A DNA stretch of 22,802 nt from a virus. The position numbers and the translations under genes were made by a program. Where the stretch lies: positions 1 to 22,802 of the IMG/VR virus record IMGVR_UViG_3300025141_000819. One strand, 5' to 3'. The notes beneath the pieces are model-generated. The model was not told the origin of the DNA. It ran no database searches and worked only from the letters and a program-made list of their open reading frames with translations. Below, in pieces: positions 6,363-12,908 of this stretch (positions within the stretch are counted from its first letter, which is position 1; every line of letters begins with the position of its first letter).

Positions 6363-6563
6363 TTATTTTTCTCCTATAAGTTTATTTAGATACCAAAGTG
6401 CTTTTTTTAAATCTTCGATACCATTCTTGTATTTATATCTAGAAACATATTTGATTATATTGCCCTCTAGATAATTCATTTTTTGGTCAAGTATGAAGTC
6501 AATTACTTCTATTTTGCCTTGCTTATAATGTTGTGGATTTATATTGTCAGGTTTTTTCTTCAT
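6363..6563 (-). CDS. DUF3310 family protein
   Basis: A 66-residue protein matching the DUF3310 pattern: NPQHYKQGKIEVIDFI, GNIIKYVSRYKYKNG, then EDLKKALWYLNKLIG. The family is widespread in phages and sometimes labelled nucleotide-kinase-associated. Its biochemical role is not settled. It overlaps the nuclease gene by 17 bases, consistent with coupled expression. Confidence 0.85.
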   Translation of the reverse strand: MKKKPDNINPQHYKQGKIEVIDFILDQKMNYLEGNIIKYVSRYKYKNGIEDLKKALWYLNKLIGEK

Positions 6564-7275
6564 TTTTATATCCTAGTAAATCTTCCAATAATGGAATGTA
6601 AAATTTAATTTCTTTTCTGATAGCCCATTGACCACCATCTTCGCTAACACCAATAACAACTATGTCTTTTATGTCTTTACCAAACATTTCATTGAACATA
6701 CAAGCATAAGCTGTTAATTGTATGCCTTGTTCAATACTCATCTTTTCTCGCCTACCTCTTGATGTTTTAAAGTCAATAATGGCATAGTAAGAATGAAATT
6801 TTGCTATACAATCTACTCGCCCATATATTTTGTATTTATCTGAATACAATAAATCTTCTAACAAAAAAACTTCTTTAATATGTTTTAATTCATGTAAGAT
6901 ATTCATAAACATACCATCATAAAGACAATGATTACTTCTCATGTTGTATGGCATTTCACCAAAAGAGCCATGGTCAATAGTATAATATTTATCAGAAAGT
7001 CTATCTTCGAGTGGTATGTTTAAATAATCATTTATCATTTTATGAACTTCTGTGCCTCTTTTCGCACCTTGCTCCATAATATAATTAGCGACATCTTCGC
7101 CTACTTTTTTTCTCCATCTTTCTAAATCTTTATTAGGGAGAAGTCTTAACCATCTTGTAATGGCTTTATATTCTTCTCCCATTTTCTTTTGACCAATATC
7201 ATATTCTGATTTTACTTTCCATTTTTCAAAAGAATCTAAATCAGATTGAGTGAATGGTTGTATTAAATCACTCAT
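6547..7275 (-). CDS. PD-(D/E)XK nuclease, RecB/MGME1-like exonuclease
   Basis: A 242-residue nuclease of the RecB/Cas4/MGME1 group. RGTEVH (73-78) is motif I, E140 precedes the core, GRVD (152-155) supplies the first metal-binding Asp, IDFKT gives D168-x-K170, and GIQLTAY (184-190) is the QxxxY motif that binds the DNA end. All catalytic positions are intact. It would resect double-stranded DNA ends to produce single strands for the ERF annealing protein in the same operon. The ATG overlaps the upstream stop by eight bases with only a weak ribosome site (AGAAGATA). Confidence 0.85.
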   Translation of the reverse strand: MSDLIQPFTQSDLDSFEKWKVKSEYDIGQKKMGEEYKAITRWLRLLPNKDLERWRKKVGEDVANYIMEQGAKRGTEVHKMINDYLNIPLEDRLSDKYYTIDHGSFGEMPYNMRSNHCLYDGMFMNILHELKHIKEVFLLEDLLYSDKYKIYGRVDCIAKFHSYYAIIDFKTSRGRREKMSIEQGIQLTAYACMFNEMFGKDIKDIVVIGVSEDGGQWAIRKEIKFYIPLLEDLLGYKNEEKT

Positions 7276-7603
7276 TATCTTCTAGGATATCCGATATTGA
7301 ATATTTATTTGGAGTGAAGTATTTATCTCTTTCAATACCCAGCCCAAATCTTCCTTTAAAGTCTTTTAATTCATTCAAATTAAAATACCCAGCCTCTTTT
7401 TCATGAAGATGTGCTACTCCATAACAATTATTGGTTTGTGGGTCTAATTCTGAAATCCACCAAGTACCAATTCCTGTCGGATTAAATAATTTGACCACAA
7501 TTTTAAAATCGACATTTGTTGGGTGTTCATCATTCCATGCTTGTTTATGCTTGGCATGATTATCTGTCAATATTTTATATTGTGCTTTTGTTAGTAGTTC
7601 CAT
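7268..7603 (-). CDS. DUF2958 family protein
   Basis: A 111-residue protein with the DUF2958 order of motifs: VVKLFNPTGIGTWWISELDP, then GVAHLHEKEAGYFNLNELKDF, then GLGIERDKYF. The family is found on plasmids and phages and has no firm biochemical role. The leader has AAACGAGGTAAAATAAC before the ATG. It is part of the first leftward unit, probably early. Confidence 0.8.
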   Translation of the reverse strand: MELLTKAQYKILTDNHAKHKQAWNDEHPTNVDFKIVVKLFNPTGIGTWWISELDPQTNNCYGVAHLHEKEAGYFNLNELKDFKGRFGLGIERDKYFTPNKYSISDILEDNE

Positions 7604-7604
7604 G

Positions 7605-7823
7605 TTATTTTACCTCGTTTATTATTTCGTATTTATATGGTCGCCATTTCATATTATCTTCATCTTCCTTTATTCGTTCTCTTAAAACATAAGTTTCGTA
7701 AAAGTCATCTATTGTAAATCCATTTTCAGGGTGATTCTTTATACTATCTTTCCATTCCTTATGTTTTTCATCATCTATGTTAATGTCATAGTCTTTGTAA
7801 ACTCTTATTTTATATACTGCCAT
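7605..7823 (-). CDS. Small hypothetical protein, 72 aa
   Basis: A 72-residue charged protein (MAVYKIRVYKDYDINIDDE) with no recognised domain. Its start overlaps the preceding stop as TAATG and has a strong GGAGG ribosome site. It is part of the first leftward unit. Confidence 0.6.
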   Translation of the reverse strand: MAVYKIRVYKDYDINIDDEKHKEWKDSIKNHPENGFTIDDFYETYVLRERIKEDEDNMKWRPYKYEIINEVK

Positions 7824-8068
7824 TATTTTTTGCCTCCATAAGTATAAATGCCATAAGGTTTTTTGTTTGGTTTGTGCATTGTTATTTTGTAATGTACTCT
7901 TAAATCAAAAATAACAGCCGATAATCTTGTTATCATATATTTAGAGAAAGACTCCATTGATGTGATAGTCTTATTAAGAATAAGGTGTCGTAAGATTATT
8001 GCTCGTTGATTTTTCTTTGGCTTTTTAACATTCCAAATATGTCTTTTATTGATTTCACTATTTTTCAT
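7823..8068 (-). CDS. Winged helix-turn-helix protein (HTH_39-like)
   Basis: An 81-residue basic protein, the first gene of the leftward early unit. KNQRAIILRHLILNKTITSMESFSKYMITRLSAVIFDLR followed by a basic wing resembles the phage HTH_39 family, which reads as a helix-turn-helix with a short beta-wing. Its place directly downstream of the divergent control region suggests an early regulator acting on one of the two promoters. The start has the GCGAGGCAAATATT leader. Confidence 0.65.
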   Translation of the reverse strand: MKNSEINKRHIWNVKKPKKNQRAIILRHLILNKTITSMESFSKYMITRLSAVIFDLRVHYKITMHKPNKKPYGIYTYGGKK

Positions 8069-8098
8069 AATATTTGCCTCGCTTTTATTACTTAACCA

Positions 8099-8129
8099 AT
8101 TATAATACTATAAGTATTAATAAGTAAAG
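8099..8129 (-). promoter_or_regulatory. Leftward early promoter
   Basis: Read leftward: CTTTA (8129-8125), 17 nt, TATTATA (8107-8101). The spacer contains the ACTTATAG core seen at other sites. It faces the whole leftward block. Confidence 0.55.
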
Positions 8130-8140
8130 TATTAATATCA

Positions 8141-8171
8141 CTTTATTTATATTTACTTTTAATATAAACTA
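8141..8171 (+). promoter_or_regulatory. Rightward early promoter
   Basis: CTTTA (8141-8145), 17 nt, TATAAACTA (8163-8171). It lies back to back with the leftward promoter and 46 bases before the Cro-like repressor gene, which is typical of a phage switch region. Confidence 0.55.
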
Positions 8172-8216
8172 ATCAATAATAAGGAAAAGCTAGTAATAAC
8201 AACAGGAGAACAATAA

Positions 8217-8402
8217 ATGAAATTAAGAGAATATCTTAAAAATCAAGCAGTTAGCGTGAGCAAGGTAGCGAAAATACTAGATGTTCCTGAGGTCACAGTA
8301 AACTCATGGAAATATGGAAATAAGATTCCTAGCAAAAAAAACATGGATAAAATAGTAGAATTTACTAATAAAGAAGTTCAACCAAACGATTTTTACACAT
8401 GA
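8217..8402 (+). CDS. Cro/CI-like HTH repressor
   Basis: A 61-residue protein that is nearly all helix-turn-helix: LKNQAVSVSKVAKILDVPEVTVNSWKYGNKIPS, then NMDKIVEFTNKEVQPNDFY. Single-domain Cro-like repressors of this size bind operators in divergent early control regions. It is the first rightward gene, with AACAGGAGAACAATAA before the ATG. Likely operators are the near-palindromic TACT...AGTA cores in the adjacent promoters. No CI with a cleavable domain and no integrase are seen, so its presence does not prove lysogeny. Confidence 0.8.
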   Translation: MKLREYLKNQAVSVSKVAKILDVPEVTVNSWKYGNKIPSKKNMDKIVEFTNKEVQPNDFYT

Positions 8403-8758
8403 GTTTTCAAGCAATATCTTGGGCTACAAAGCAAAAGACAGATTGTAATGGTAGTAAATTATTGCTGATTATGTTATGTAATTATGCCGATAAGGATAAC
8501 AGATGCTATCCTAGTTTGGCACATTTAAGTGAATTATGCTGTTGCTCTACGAGTAGCGTTCAGAGATATGCAAGAAAATTGAAAAAATGCAATTTAATTA
8601 AAGTTGAAAAAGTGGGCAAAGGGTTAAAGAAACACAATCATTATACGATTAATATACCTAAATCTGTTGTAGTCAATTTGACTAGTAATACTAATATAAC
8701 TAATAAAAATAAATTTATTAAACAGAAAGGTAGAAATAAAAACTTTATCGCTGGATAA
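8399..8758 (+). CDS. Winged-helix (HTH_36) replication-type protein
   Basis: A 119-residue protein that opens with AISWATKQKTDCNGSKLLLIML, followed by CYPSLAHLSELCCCSTSSVQRYARKLKKCNLI. This is the HTH_36 domain typical of phage replication initiators (O-like proteins). The C-terminus is short, basic and Asn-rich. Full-length initiators are usually longer, so this is a minimal version. The gene overlaps the repressor stop as ATGA and precedes the helicase, as expected for an initiator or loader. A role only as a regulator cannot be excluded. Confidence 0.65.
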   Translation: MSFQAISWATKQKTDCNGSKLLLIMLCNYADKDNRCYPSLAHLSELCCCSTSSVQRYARKLKKCNLIKVEKVGKGLKKHNHYTINIPKSVVVNLTSNTNITNKNKFIKQKGRNKNFIAG

Positions 8759-8760
8759 TA

Positions 8761-8791
8761 CTTTATTTATAATTACTGATAGTATAATATA
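8761..8791 (+). promoter_or_regulatory. Rightward promoter before the helicase
   Basis: CTTTA (8761-8765), 17 nt (TTTATAATTACTGATAG), TATAATATA (8783-8791), with an ideal TATAAT. A leader with AACGAGGGCAAAACA before the ATG at 8820 follows. Confidence 0.65.
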
Positions 8792-8819
8792 TCAATAAGT
8801 AATTAACGAGGGCAAAACA

Positions 8820-9668
8820 ATGAAAGATGGTATTCACAAAGCAAAAGATTTATATGAGGATTTATGGAAACTTTATGAGGGCAAAGTTTGCAAGAGATAC
8901 AAAACAGGTTTTAAAGATTTAGACCCAATTATGAGGATAGTAAAACCCTCATTTATCTTAATGACAGGTGTGCCAAATTGTGGCAAGTCAAGTTTAACAT
9001 TTGATATCATAATGAGAACAGCTAAAGAGCATGATTTTAAATATGTTATCTTCTCACCTGAACATAGTTTGGCAGTTAATTTGAAAAGACTAATTGAGAA
9101 ATATGTTCATAAACCATTTGATGCCATGTTTGGAGATAATAGATGCACTATTGAAGAAGTACAAGATGCTGTGGCTTTTATTAATGAACATTTTTATTTT
9201 ATAGACAAGAAAGGCGATTCGCCTGACATTGATTGGATAATTGATAGAGCAAGATATTGTGTTAATGAGTTTGGCTGTGATGGATTGGTCACAGACCCAT
9301 ATAATGAAATTAATCCAGCAAGAAGTAATTTAAGAGAAGATGAACACATATCATTACTTATATCGAAAATTAAACGATTTAATCGAGAAACAAATACAAT
9401 CACATTTATGGTGGCTCACCCTACCAAGCAAATAAGAAATGCTGATGGTATGTTTGAAGTTAAGAGTCTTTATGATGTTAGTGGTAGTAGTCATTGGAAT
9501 AATAAAGCCGATATTGGTGTCATTGTCACTAGAGATTTTGAAAGAGGGCAAACAAAAGTCAGAGTGGCTAAAGTACGAGAAGTAGATGTTCAAGGAAACA
9601 TAGGCGAAATAACACTTCGTTGGAATAATGATACAAAGTGTTATGATTCATTAATGGATAAATTTTAG
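8820..9668 (+). CDS. DnaB/gp4-type replicative helicase ATPase domain
   Basis: A 282-residue RecA-like helicase. Walker A is GVPNCGKSS (50-58), a glutamate-containing strand SPEH lies at 79-82, Walker B is GLVTDP (D159), and AHPTK (199-203) is the sensor-like motif. SGSSHWNNKAD (221-231) matches the conserved 'GS..i...aD' motif of the T7 gp4/Twinkle/DnaB group. The primase and N-terminal scaffold domains are absent, so priming must come from another phage protein or the host. It would unwind DNA as a hexameric ring at the fork. The gene has its own promoter and leader. Confidence 0.85.
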   Translation: MKDGIHKAKDLYEDLWKLYEGKVCKRYKTGFKDLDPIMRIVKPSFILMTGVPNCGKSSLTFDIIMRTAKEHDFKYVIFSPEHSLAVNLKRLIEKYVHKPFDAMFGDNRCTIEEVQDAVAFINEHFYFIDKKGDSPDIDWIIDRARYCVNEFGCDGLVTDPYNEINPARSNLREDEHISLLISKIKRFNRETNTITFMVAHPTKQIRNADGMFEVKSLYDVSGSSHWNNKADIGVIVTRDFERGQTKVRVAKVREVDVQGNIGEITLRWNNDTKCYDSLMDKF

Positions 9669-9679
9669 GAGATAATATA

Positions 9680-10285
9680 ATGCAAGTAATTGAAAGAAAT
9701 ATATCAGATATAATACCAGCCGATTACAACCCAAGAGAATTAACTAAGAAACAATATGCCGAAATTAAGGAAAGTATCGCTAAATTCGGTCTTGTAGACC
9801 CTCTAATAGTCAATATACACCCTACTAGGAAAAATATATTAGTTGGCGGTCACCAAAGATTGCAAGTTATTATTGGTATGGGTTTAAAAACAGTTCCATG
9901 TGTAGAGGTTAATCTTGATGAGAAACAAGAGAAAGAGTTAAATATAAGACTCAATAAAAATCAAGGACAATGGAATTATGATAATCTAGCAAACTTTTTT
10001 GATGTAGATAATTTGGTAGATTGGGGATTTGATTCAAAAGAATTAAATTTTTCCAATGTTGCTGAATTAAACGAAACCATGAGTGCTGTTGATAATGAGT
10101 TTAATGGCGAGGGAGATGATTTTTTACCATCACAAGTAAGAATGGTGCAATTATTTTTAAGTTCTGAAACCGAGCCAATATTTAGAACACAAATAGAAAA
10201 ATTAAAAGAAGTCTATAATGCTGACAATATAACTGATGCTGTAATGACAGCTATAAAAAACGAATATGAAAGTAATAACAGTTAA
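9680..10285 (+). CDS. ParB-like N-terminal domain protein, part of modification operon
   Basis: A 201-residue protein with a ParB/Srx-type N-terminal domain: IPADYNPRELTKKQYAEIKESIAKFGLVDPLIVN, then ILVGGHQRLQVI, then VEVNLDEKQEKELNIRLNKNQGQW. No HTH or methylase domain follows. The C-terminal 90 residues are acidic then helical and unassigned. Such ParB-like domains often accompany DNA-modifying enzymes in phages, and Iyer and colleagues' genome-context surveys of TET/JBP systems report this association. It overlaps the dioxygenase gene by 20 bases, so the two are coupled. It may target or regulate the modification machinery. True partition is unlikely, as no ParA is seen. Confidence 0.8.
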   Translation: MQVIERNISDIIPADYNPRELTKKQYAEIKESIAKFGLVDPLIVNIHPTRKNILVGGHQRLQVIIGMGLKTVPCVEVNLDEKQEKELNIRLNKNQGQWNYDNLANFFDVDNLVDWGFDSKELNFSNVAELNETMSAVDNEFNGEGDDFLPSQVRMVQLFLSSETEPIFRTQIEKLKEVYNADNITDAVMTAIKNEYESNNS

Positions 10286-11183
10286 AGAGCATAAAACAGC
10301 AGAAGAATTAGATGATATTAAAGGCACATATCTTGATGAGTCTTACATAAAATATCCTATTCCTATCGAAAACACTACATTCAAAAATGAAAATGGAGAT
10401 ATTGTCGCAGTTTACTTAAACAAAATTATACCATTTGATATTTGTAAAAAAGCGTTTCCATTTTTAAGGAAAGCATCATTAAGAGAATCTAATAATAGAG
10501 GTGTCGCATCAGGTAGAACAGATGAAATGAAAGTTGGAATGAAGATTGATGGCTTGTATGTTGGCAAAGTTTTGAGTGGTGGTAGGTTTATCCCACTAAA
10601 AAAAGATGGCACTTTATCTAATTCACCTAAAGCAATAGCAGTAAATTCATCTGTAATAGGTTATTTGGATAGGTATGCTAGGATTCCATATTGTAGAATG
10701 ACAGAATATAGCCAAAGATTTTTTGATGAATATAGATTAACACTACCATACATAAGATATATTTCTAAAATGTATGAAAAATTTGTACCTGAAAAATATA
10801 ATCTTCAAAAAGATTATTGGTATAAAATACACAAAGATTTCAAAATTGACAATACAGCATTTACTACTGTCACATTAAATAATAATTTTAGAACAGCTTG
10901 TCATACTGATAGTGGGGATTTTAGAGGTGGAATAGGTAATTTGGCAGTATTGGAGAAAGGTAAATATGATGGTGCTTATACAGTTATCCCAAAATATGGT
11001 ATCGGTTTGAATGTAAGGAATACTGATGTTGGCTTTTTTGATGTCCATGAAATACATGGAAATACCGAGATAGTTAAACATGGTGCTAGTGAGAGAGTTT
11101 CTGTTGTTTGTTATATAAGAGAAAAAATGATTAATTGTGGAAGTGCTAAAGAAGAATTACAAATAGCATTAAAAAGAGAATGA
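10266..11183 (+). CDS. TET/JBP-family 2OG-Fe(II) dioxygenase (pyrimidine base oxidase)
   Basis: A 305-residue enzyme whose C-terminal 110 residues carry the TET/JBP signature: FTTVTLNNNFRT, ACHTDSGDF (H213-x-D215), GIGNLAVLEKGKYDGAYTVIP, VGFFDVHEIHGNT (distal iron ligand H264) and SERVSVVCYIRE (R277, 2-oxoglutarate). The whole block aligns by eye with the JBP1/JBP2 thymine hydroxylases and phage TETs. It is expected to hydroxylate the 5-methyl group of thymine or 5-methylcytosine in DNA. The N-terminal 200 residues are unassigned. The stop overlaps the next ATG (ATGA), coupling it to a glycosyltransferase that would cap the new hydroxyl. Which base is oxidised cannot be read from the sequence. 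Confidence 0.88.
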   Translation: MKVITVKEHKTAEELDDIKGTYLDESYIKYPIPIENTTFKNENGDIVAVYLNKIIPFDICKKAFPFLRKASLRESNNRGVASGRTDEMKVGMKIDGLYVGKVLSGGRFIPLKKDGTLSNSPKAIAVNSSVIGYLDRYARIPYCRMTEYSQRFFDEYRLTLPYIRYISKMYEKFVPEKYNLQKDYWYKIHKDFKIDNTAFTTVTLNNNFRTACHTDSGDFRGGIGNLAVLEKGKYDGAYTVIPKYGIGLNVRNTDVGFFDVHEIHGNTEIVKHGASERVSVVCYIREKMINCGSAKEELQIALKRE

Positions 11184-11944
11184 TATATCCGATATATATA
11201 CCTAGCAAAAATAGACCCGATGCTAAATTTTTAGAGTTAATTAAAGATTTAGATGCTGATAAATATTTAATATTAGAGCCACAAGATATAGATAAATATG
11301 ATAATTATAAAGATTATTTTACAATATTAAACCTCAAAAAAAATGACATGGGTTTGGCTTTTTCTAGAGATTTTTGCAAAACCTATGCTGATAATAACAA
11401 CAGCAAATGGTATTGGTTAATTGATGATGATATTACAAAGTTTTATAGAACATTAAATAATAAAAATGTTCCTATTACACCTAAAGAGGCATTAGAATCA
11501 GCACAAGAACAGTTCAGCGTTATGCCGATAGCACTAGGCTCATTAGAATATCAACAATATTCTTGGAATCAAAAAAAACCTTTCAAATTAAATTCTTATG
11601 CTGATTGTGTGGTGTGCTTTAATGTAGAAAGAACGAAAAAATATAAATATGATTTACAGTTTAAATTGAAACAAGATAGAGATATGGCATTACAAATAAT
11701 GTCAGATAAACAATATGTAATGAGAGCATTACAAATATCTTTTTCTTGCCCAAGTTATGGTAGCAACAAAGGTGGTTTGCATGATGTTTACCATAAAGAA
11801 AAACTTGAAAAAAGTATGGCAGAAAAACTCGTAAAAAAATGGGGCAGAAAGTATGTCAATCTACAAATAAAAGAGCATAGTTCAGGAACGAGATATGATG
11901 CTAAAATTAATTGGAAAGTATTTAAAGTTAATATAGATTGGTGA
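11180..11944 (+). CDS. TET/JBP-associated glycosyltransferase (TAGT-like)
   Basis: A 254-residue protein with a GT-A-like layout. It opens with YIPSKNRP, a nucleotide-sugar-binding start. GLAFSRDFC (58-66) follows, then YWLIDDDI with the metal-binding Asp cluster D82-D84, a central CVVCFNVER and KQDRDMALQ (D166, D168). The YIPSKNRP, IDDD and QDRDM set is the pattern described for glycosyltransferases found beside TET/JBP enzymes in phages. It would transfer a sugar to 5-hydroxymethylpyrimidine made by the upstream dioxygenase, giving a base-J-like or glucosyl-hmC-like product. Coupled by ATGA to the dioxygenase, it is the last gene of this rightward unit. Family call is good; sugar and base are unknown. 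Confidence 0.75.
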   Translation: MIYPIYIPSKNRPDAKFLELIKDLDADKYLILEPQDIDKYDNYKDYFTILNLKKNDMGLAFSRDFCKTYADNNNSKWYWLIDDDITKFYRTLNNKNVPITPKEALESAQEQFSVMPIALGSLEYQQYSWNQKKPFKLNSYADCVVCFNVERTKKYKYDLQFKLKQDRDMALQIMSDKQYVMRALQISFSCPSYGSNKGGLHDVYHKEKLEKSMAEKLVKKWGRKYVNLQIKEHSSGTRYDAKINWKVFKVNIDW

Positions 11945-11969
11945 TGGGTGGTTTGAGTGACACCCACAC
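11945..11969. repeat. 25-bp repeat, copy 1 (hairpin-forming)
   Basis: TGGGTGGTTTGAGTGACACC followed by CACAC. TGGGTG (11945-11950) and CACCCA (11961-11966) form a 6-bp stem with a 10-nt loop. The copy at 17673-17697 matches at 22 of 25 positions. Here it lies between two convergent genes and could slow transcription from both sides. No poly-T tract follows. Confidence 0.75.
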
Positions 11970-11976
11970 TTAATGA

Positions 11977-12417
11977 TTATCTTTGTTTAAAGTGACCATT
12001 CATTTTGGCTATGGGAGTTTCCCAAGTTAAGCCAACGACATCAAGAGCATTATGATGAGAAACAGTATTTTTAAACTGTCTGAATCTTCTTCTGAAGTTT
12101 ATGTCAGTAAGAAGAAACCTCTCATTATGACTATCTAGCCATTTAGTAAAAGCTATCACAACAAATTTAACTTTTATGAATGCTTTTCTTTTTTTGGTTT
12201 CAGAGTTTGTAGAGCTTTCTATATCTCCCTCATAAAACTCAATGAGTTTACTACAAGCTATTGACCAAGTATTATTGTCATCATAAGTGCCACCTACACC
12301 TCTAACCTCTTTTAATGCTTGATACCAAGCACTTTTGAAAGTTTTAATGTTAGTAATATCATTAAGACCGATTTCCGATACTATTTTTTTAACATCATCT
12401 ATTTGATTGTTTTCCAT
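11977..12417 (-). CDS. Hypothetical protein, leftward orphan gene
   Basis: A 146-residue helical protein with no recognised family. A helical N-terminus (IDDVKKIVSEIGL) is followed by aromatic-rich (SAWYQALKEVRGVGGTYDD) and basic segments. The gene points left in a rightward region. It has its own promoter (12451-12481), the CATATTTTTATCCTCGTTT leader shared with the moron gene at 16947-17639, and the 25-bp repeat behind it. These marks suggest an independently expressed cassette of the same type as the morons at 16947-17916. Confidence 0.65.
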   Translation of the reverse strand: MENNQIDDVKKIVSEIGLNDITNIKTFKSAWYQALKEVRGVGGTYDDNNTWSIACSKLIEFYEGDIESSTNSETKKRKAFIKVKFVVIAFTKWLDSHNERFLLTDINFRRRFRQFKNTVSHHNALDVVGLTWETPIAKMNGHFKQR

Positions 12418-12425
12418 ATTTTTAT

Positions 12426-12481
12426 CCTCGTTTAATATTATTTATACTTTAAGTATATATCAGTATAGATTACATACAAAG
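12426..12481 (-). promoter_or_regulatory. Leftward promoter and leader of the orphan gene
   Basis: Read leftward: CTTTG (12481-12477), 17 nt, TATATACTT (12459-12451), then a leader with AAACGAGG. The 35 bases 12426-12460 nearly repeat 3773-3807. Confidence 0.55.
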
Positions 12482-12533
12482 CATTAATGTCAAATAAAAA
12501 CCTTTAAAAATCAGTGAGATAGGATTTATTTAT

Positions 12534-12549
12534 ATTAGAATAGTCTAAT
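12534..12549. promoter_or_regulatory. Inverted repeat between divergent promoters, possible operator
   Basis: ATTAGA-ATAG-TCTAAT is a perfect 6+6 inverted repeat in the middle of the gene-free stretch, between the leftward promoter at 12451-12481 and the rightward promoter at 12573-12603. A regulator binding site is plausible; nothing else supports it. Confidence 0.3.
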
Positions 12550-12572
12550 GTATACATTTATTTCAGCAAATG

Positions 12573-12603
12573 CTTTACTTTATACTAAAAGTAGTATATA
12601 TTG
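12573..12603 (+). promoter_or_regulatory. Rightward promoter of the structured RNA
   Basis: CTTTA (12573-12577), 17 nt (CTTTATACTAAAAGTAG), TATATATTG (12595-12603). It is the only recognised promoter upstream of the structured RNA and would start transcription near 12610. Confidence 0.55.
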
Positions 12604-12609
12604 AAAATG

Positions 12610-12876
12610 TAATCAAGGAAGAATTAATTACTCTGATATGATTACTACTATCGACTCGGTGCCATTATAAACCGAATTTGAGAGAAATCTCACAACGAGT
12701 TGAGTTTGATAGGTAGAGATGTAAGTTAATGAAACTAAAAAATAATGGTCGAGTTTCATTCCTGTACTTCGGTACTTGCTCGAACTCATAGAGTGTAATG
12801 GCTCATATTGAGATGTAGATGGAAGTTCTCAAAAAATCTGTACAGTAGGGTGGGTGCGAACTCACCCTATTTTTTT
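12610..12876 (+). ncRNA. Candidate structured non-coding RNA upstream of terS
   Basis: This stretch has no plausible protein gene but carries many exact complementary arms. TCGACTCG (12651-12658) pairs with CGAGTTGA (12696-12703) with one G-U. Inside it TGAGA-GAAA-TCTCA (12679-12692) is capped by a GNRA loop. TGAGTTTGA (12701-12709) pairs over a distance with TCGAACTCA (12780-12788), sharing three bases with the first stem. Within that lie AATGAAACT/AGTTTCATT (12728-12736 with 12752-12760, perfect) and GTAC-TTCG-GTAC (12764-12775, a cUUCGg loop). TTGAGA/TCTCAA follows, near 12809-12831. A strong terminator ends the unit. A promoter of the shared type lies just upstream. Two classic tetraloops and nested stems argue for a selected RNA. 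The role is unknown: packaging RNA, antitermination RNA, sRNA or a cos/pac-linked structure are all possible. Ends are estimated from promoter and terminator. Confidence 0.6.
12846..12876 (+). terminator. Strong intrinsic terminator before terS
   Basis: TAGGGTGGGT (12846-12855) and ACTCACCCTA (12860-12869) form a 10-bp stem with one G-U pair. The loop is GCGA (GNRA type), and seven T residues follow (12870-12876). It would end transcription of the structured RNA, so terS needs readthrough, antitermination or its own promoter. Confidence 0.85.
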
Positions 12877-12879
12877 GTC

Positions 12880-12908
12880 TTGCTTTTTTCTTATTTTTAC
12901 TCTATAAA
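12880..12908 (+). promoter_or_regulatory. Possible sigma70-type promoter directly before terS
   Basis: TTGCTT (12880-12885), 17 nt, TATAAA (12903-12908), placed right after the terminator. Its start point would fall only a few bases before the terS ATG, implying a nearly leaderless message. The stretch is very T-rich, so chance is a real alternative. Confidence 0.3.

Noticed and set aside
9194-9593. Leftward frames inside the helicase gene
   Set aside because: They are antisense shadows of an intact helicase.
9680-10285. Partition system (ParB)
   Set aside because: There is no ParA, no parS-like repeats and no HTH after the ParB N-domain. Coupling to DNA-modification genes explains it better.
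12651-12666. GACTCGGTGCC resembles the tail of Cas9 guide RNA scaffolds (as reverse complement)
   Set aside because: The match is about 10 bases of a partly palindromic string. There is no repeat array, anti-repeat or Cas gene.
12640-12800. tRNA or tmRNA inside the structured region (a GCTCGAACTC stretch recalls a T-loop)
   Set aside because: No 5-bp T-stem flanks it, and no acceptor, D or anticodon arms can be formed around it.
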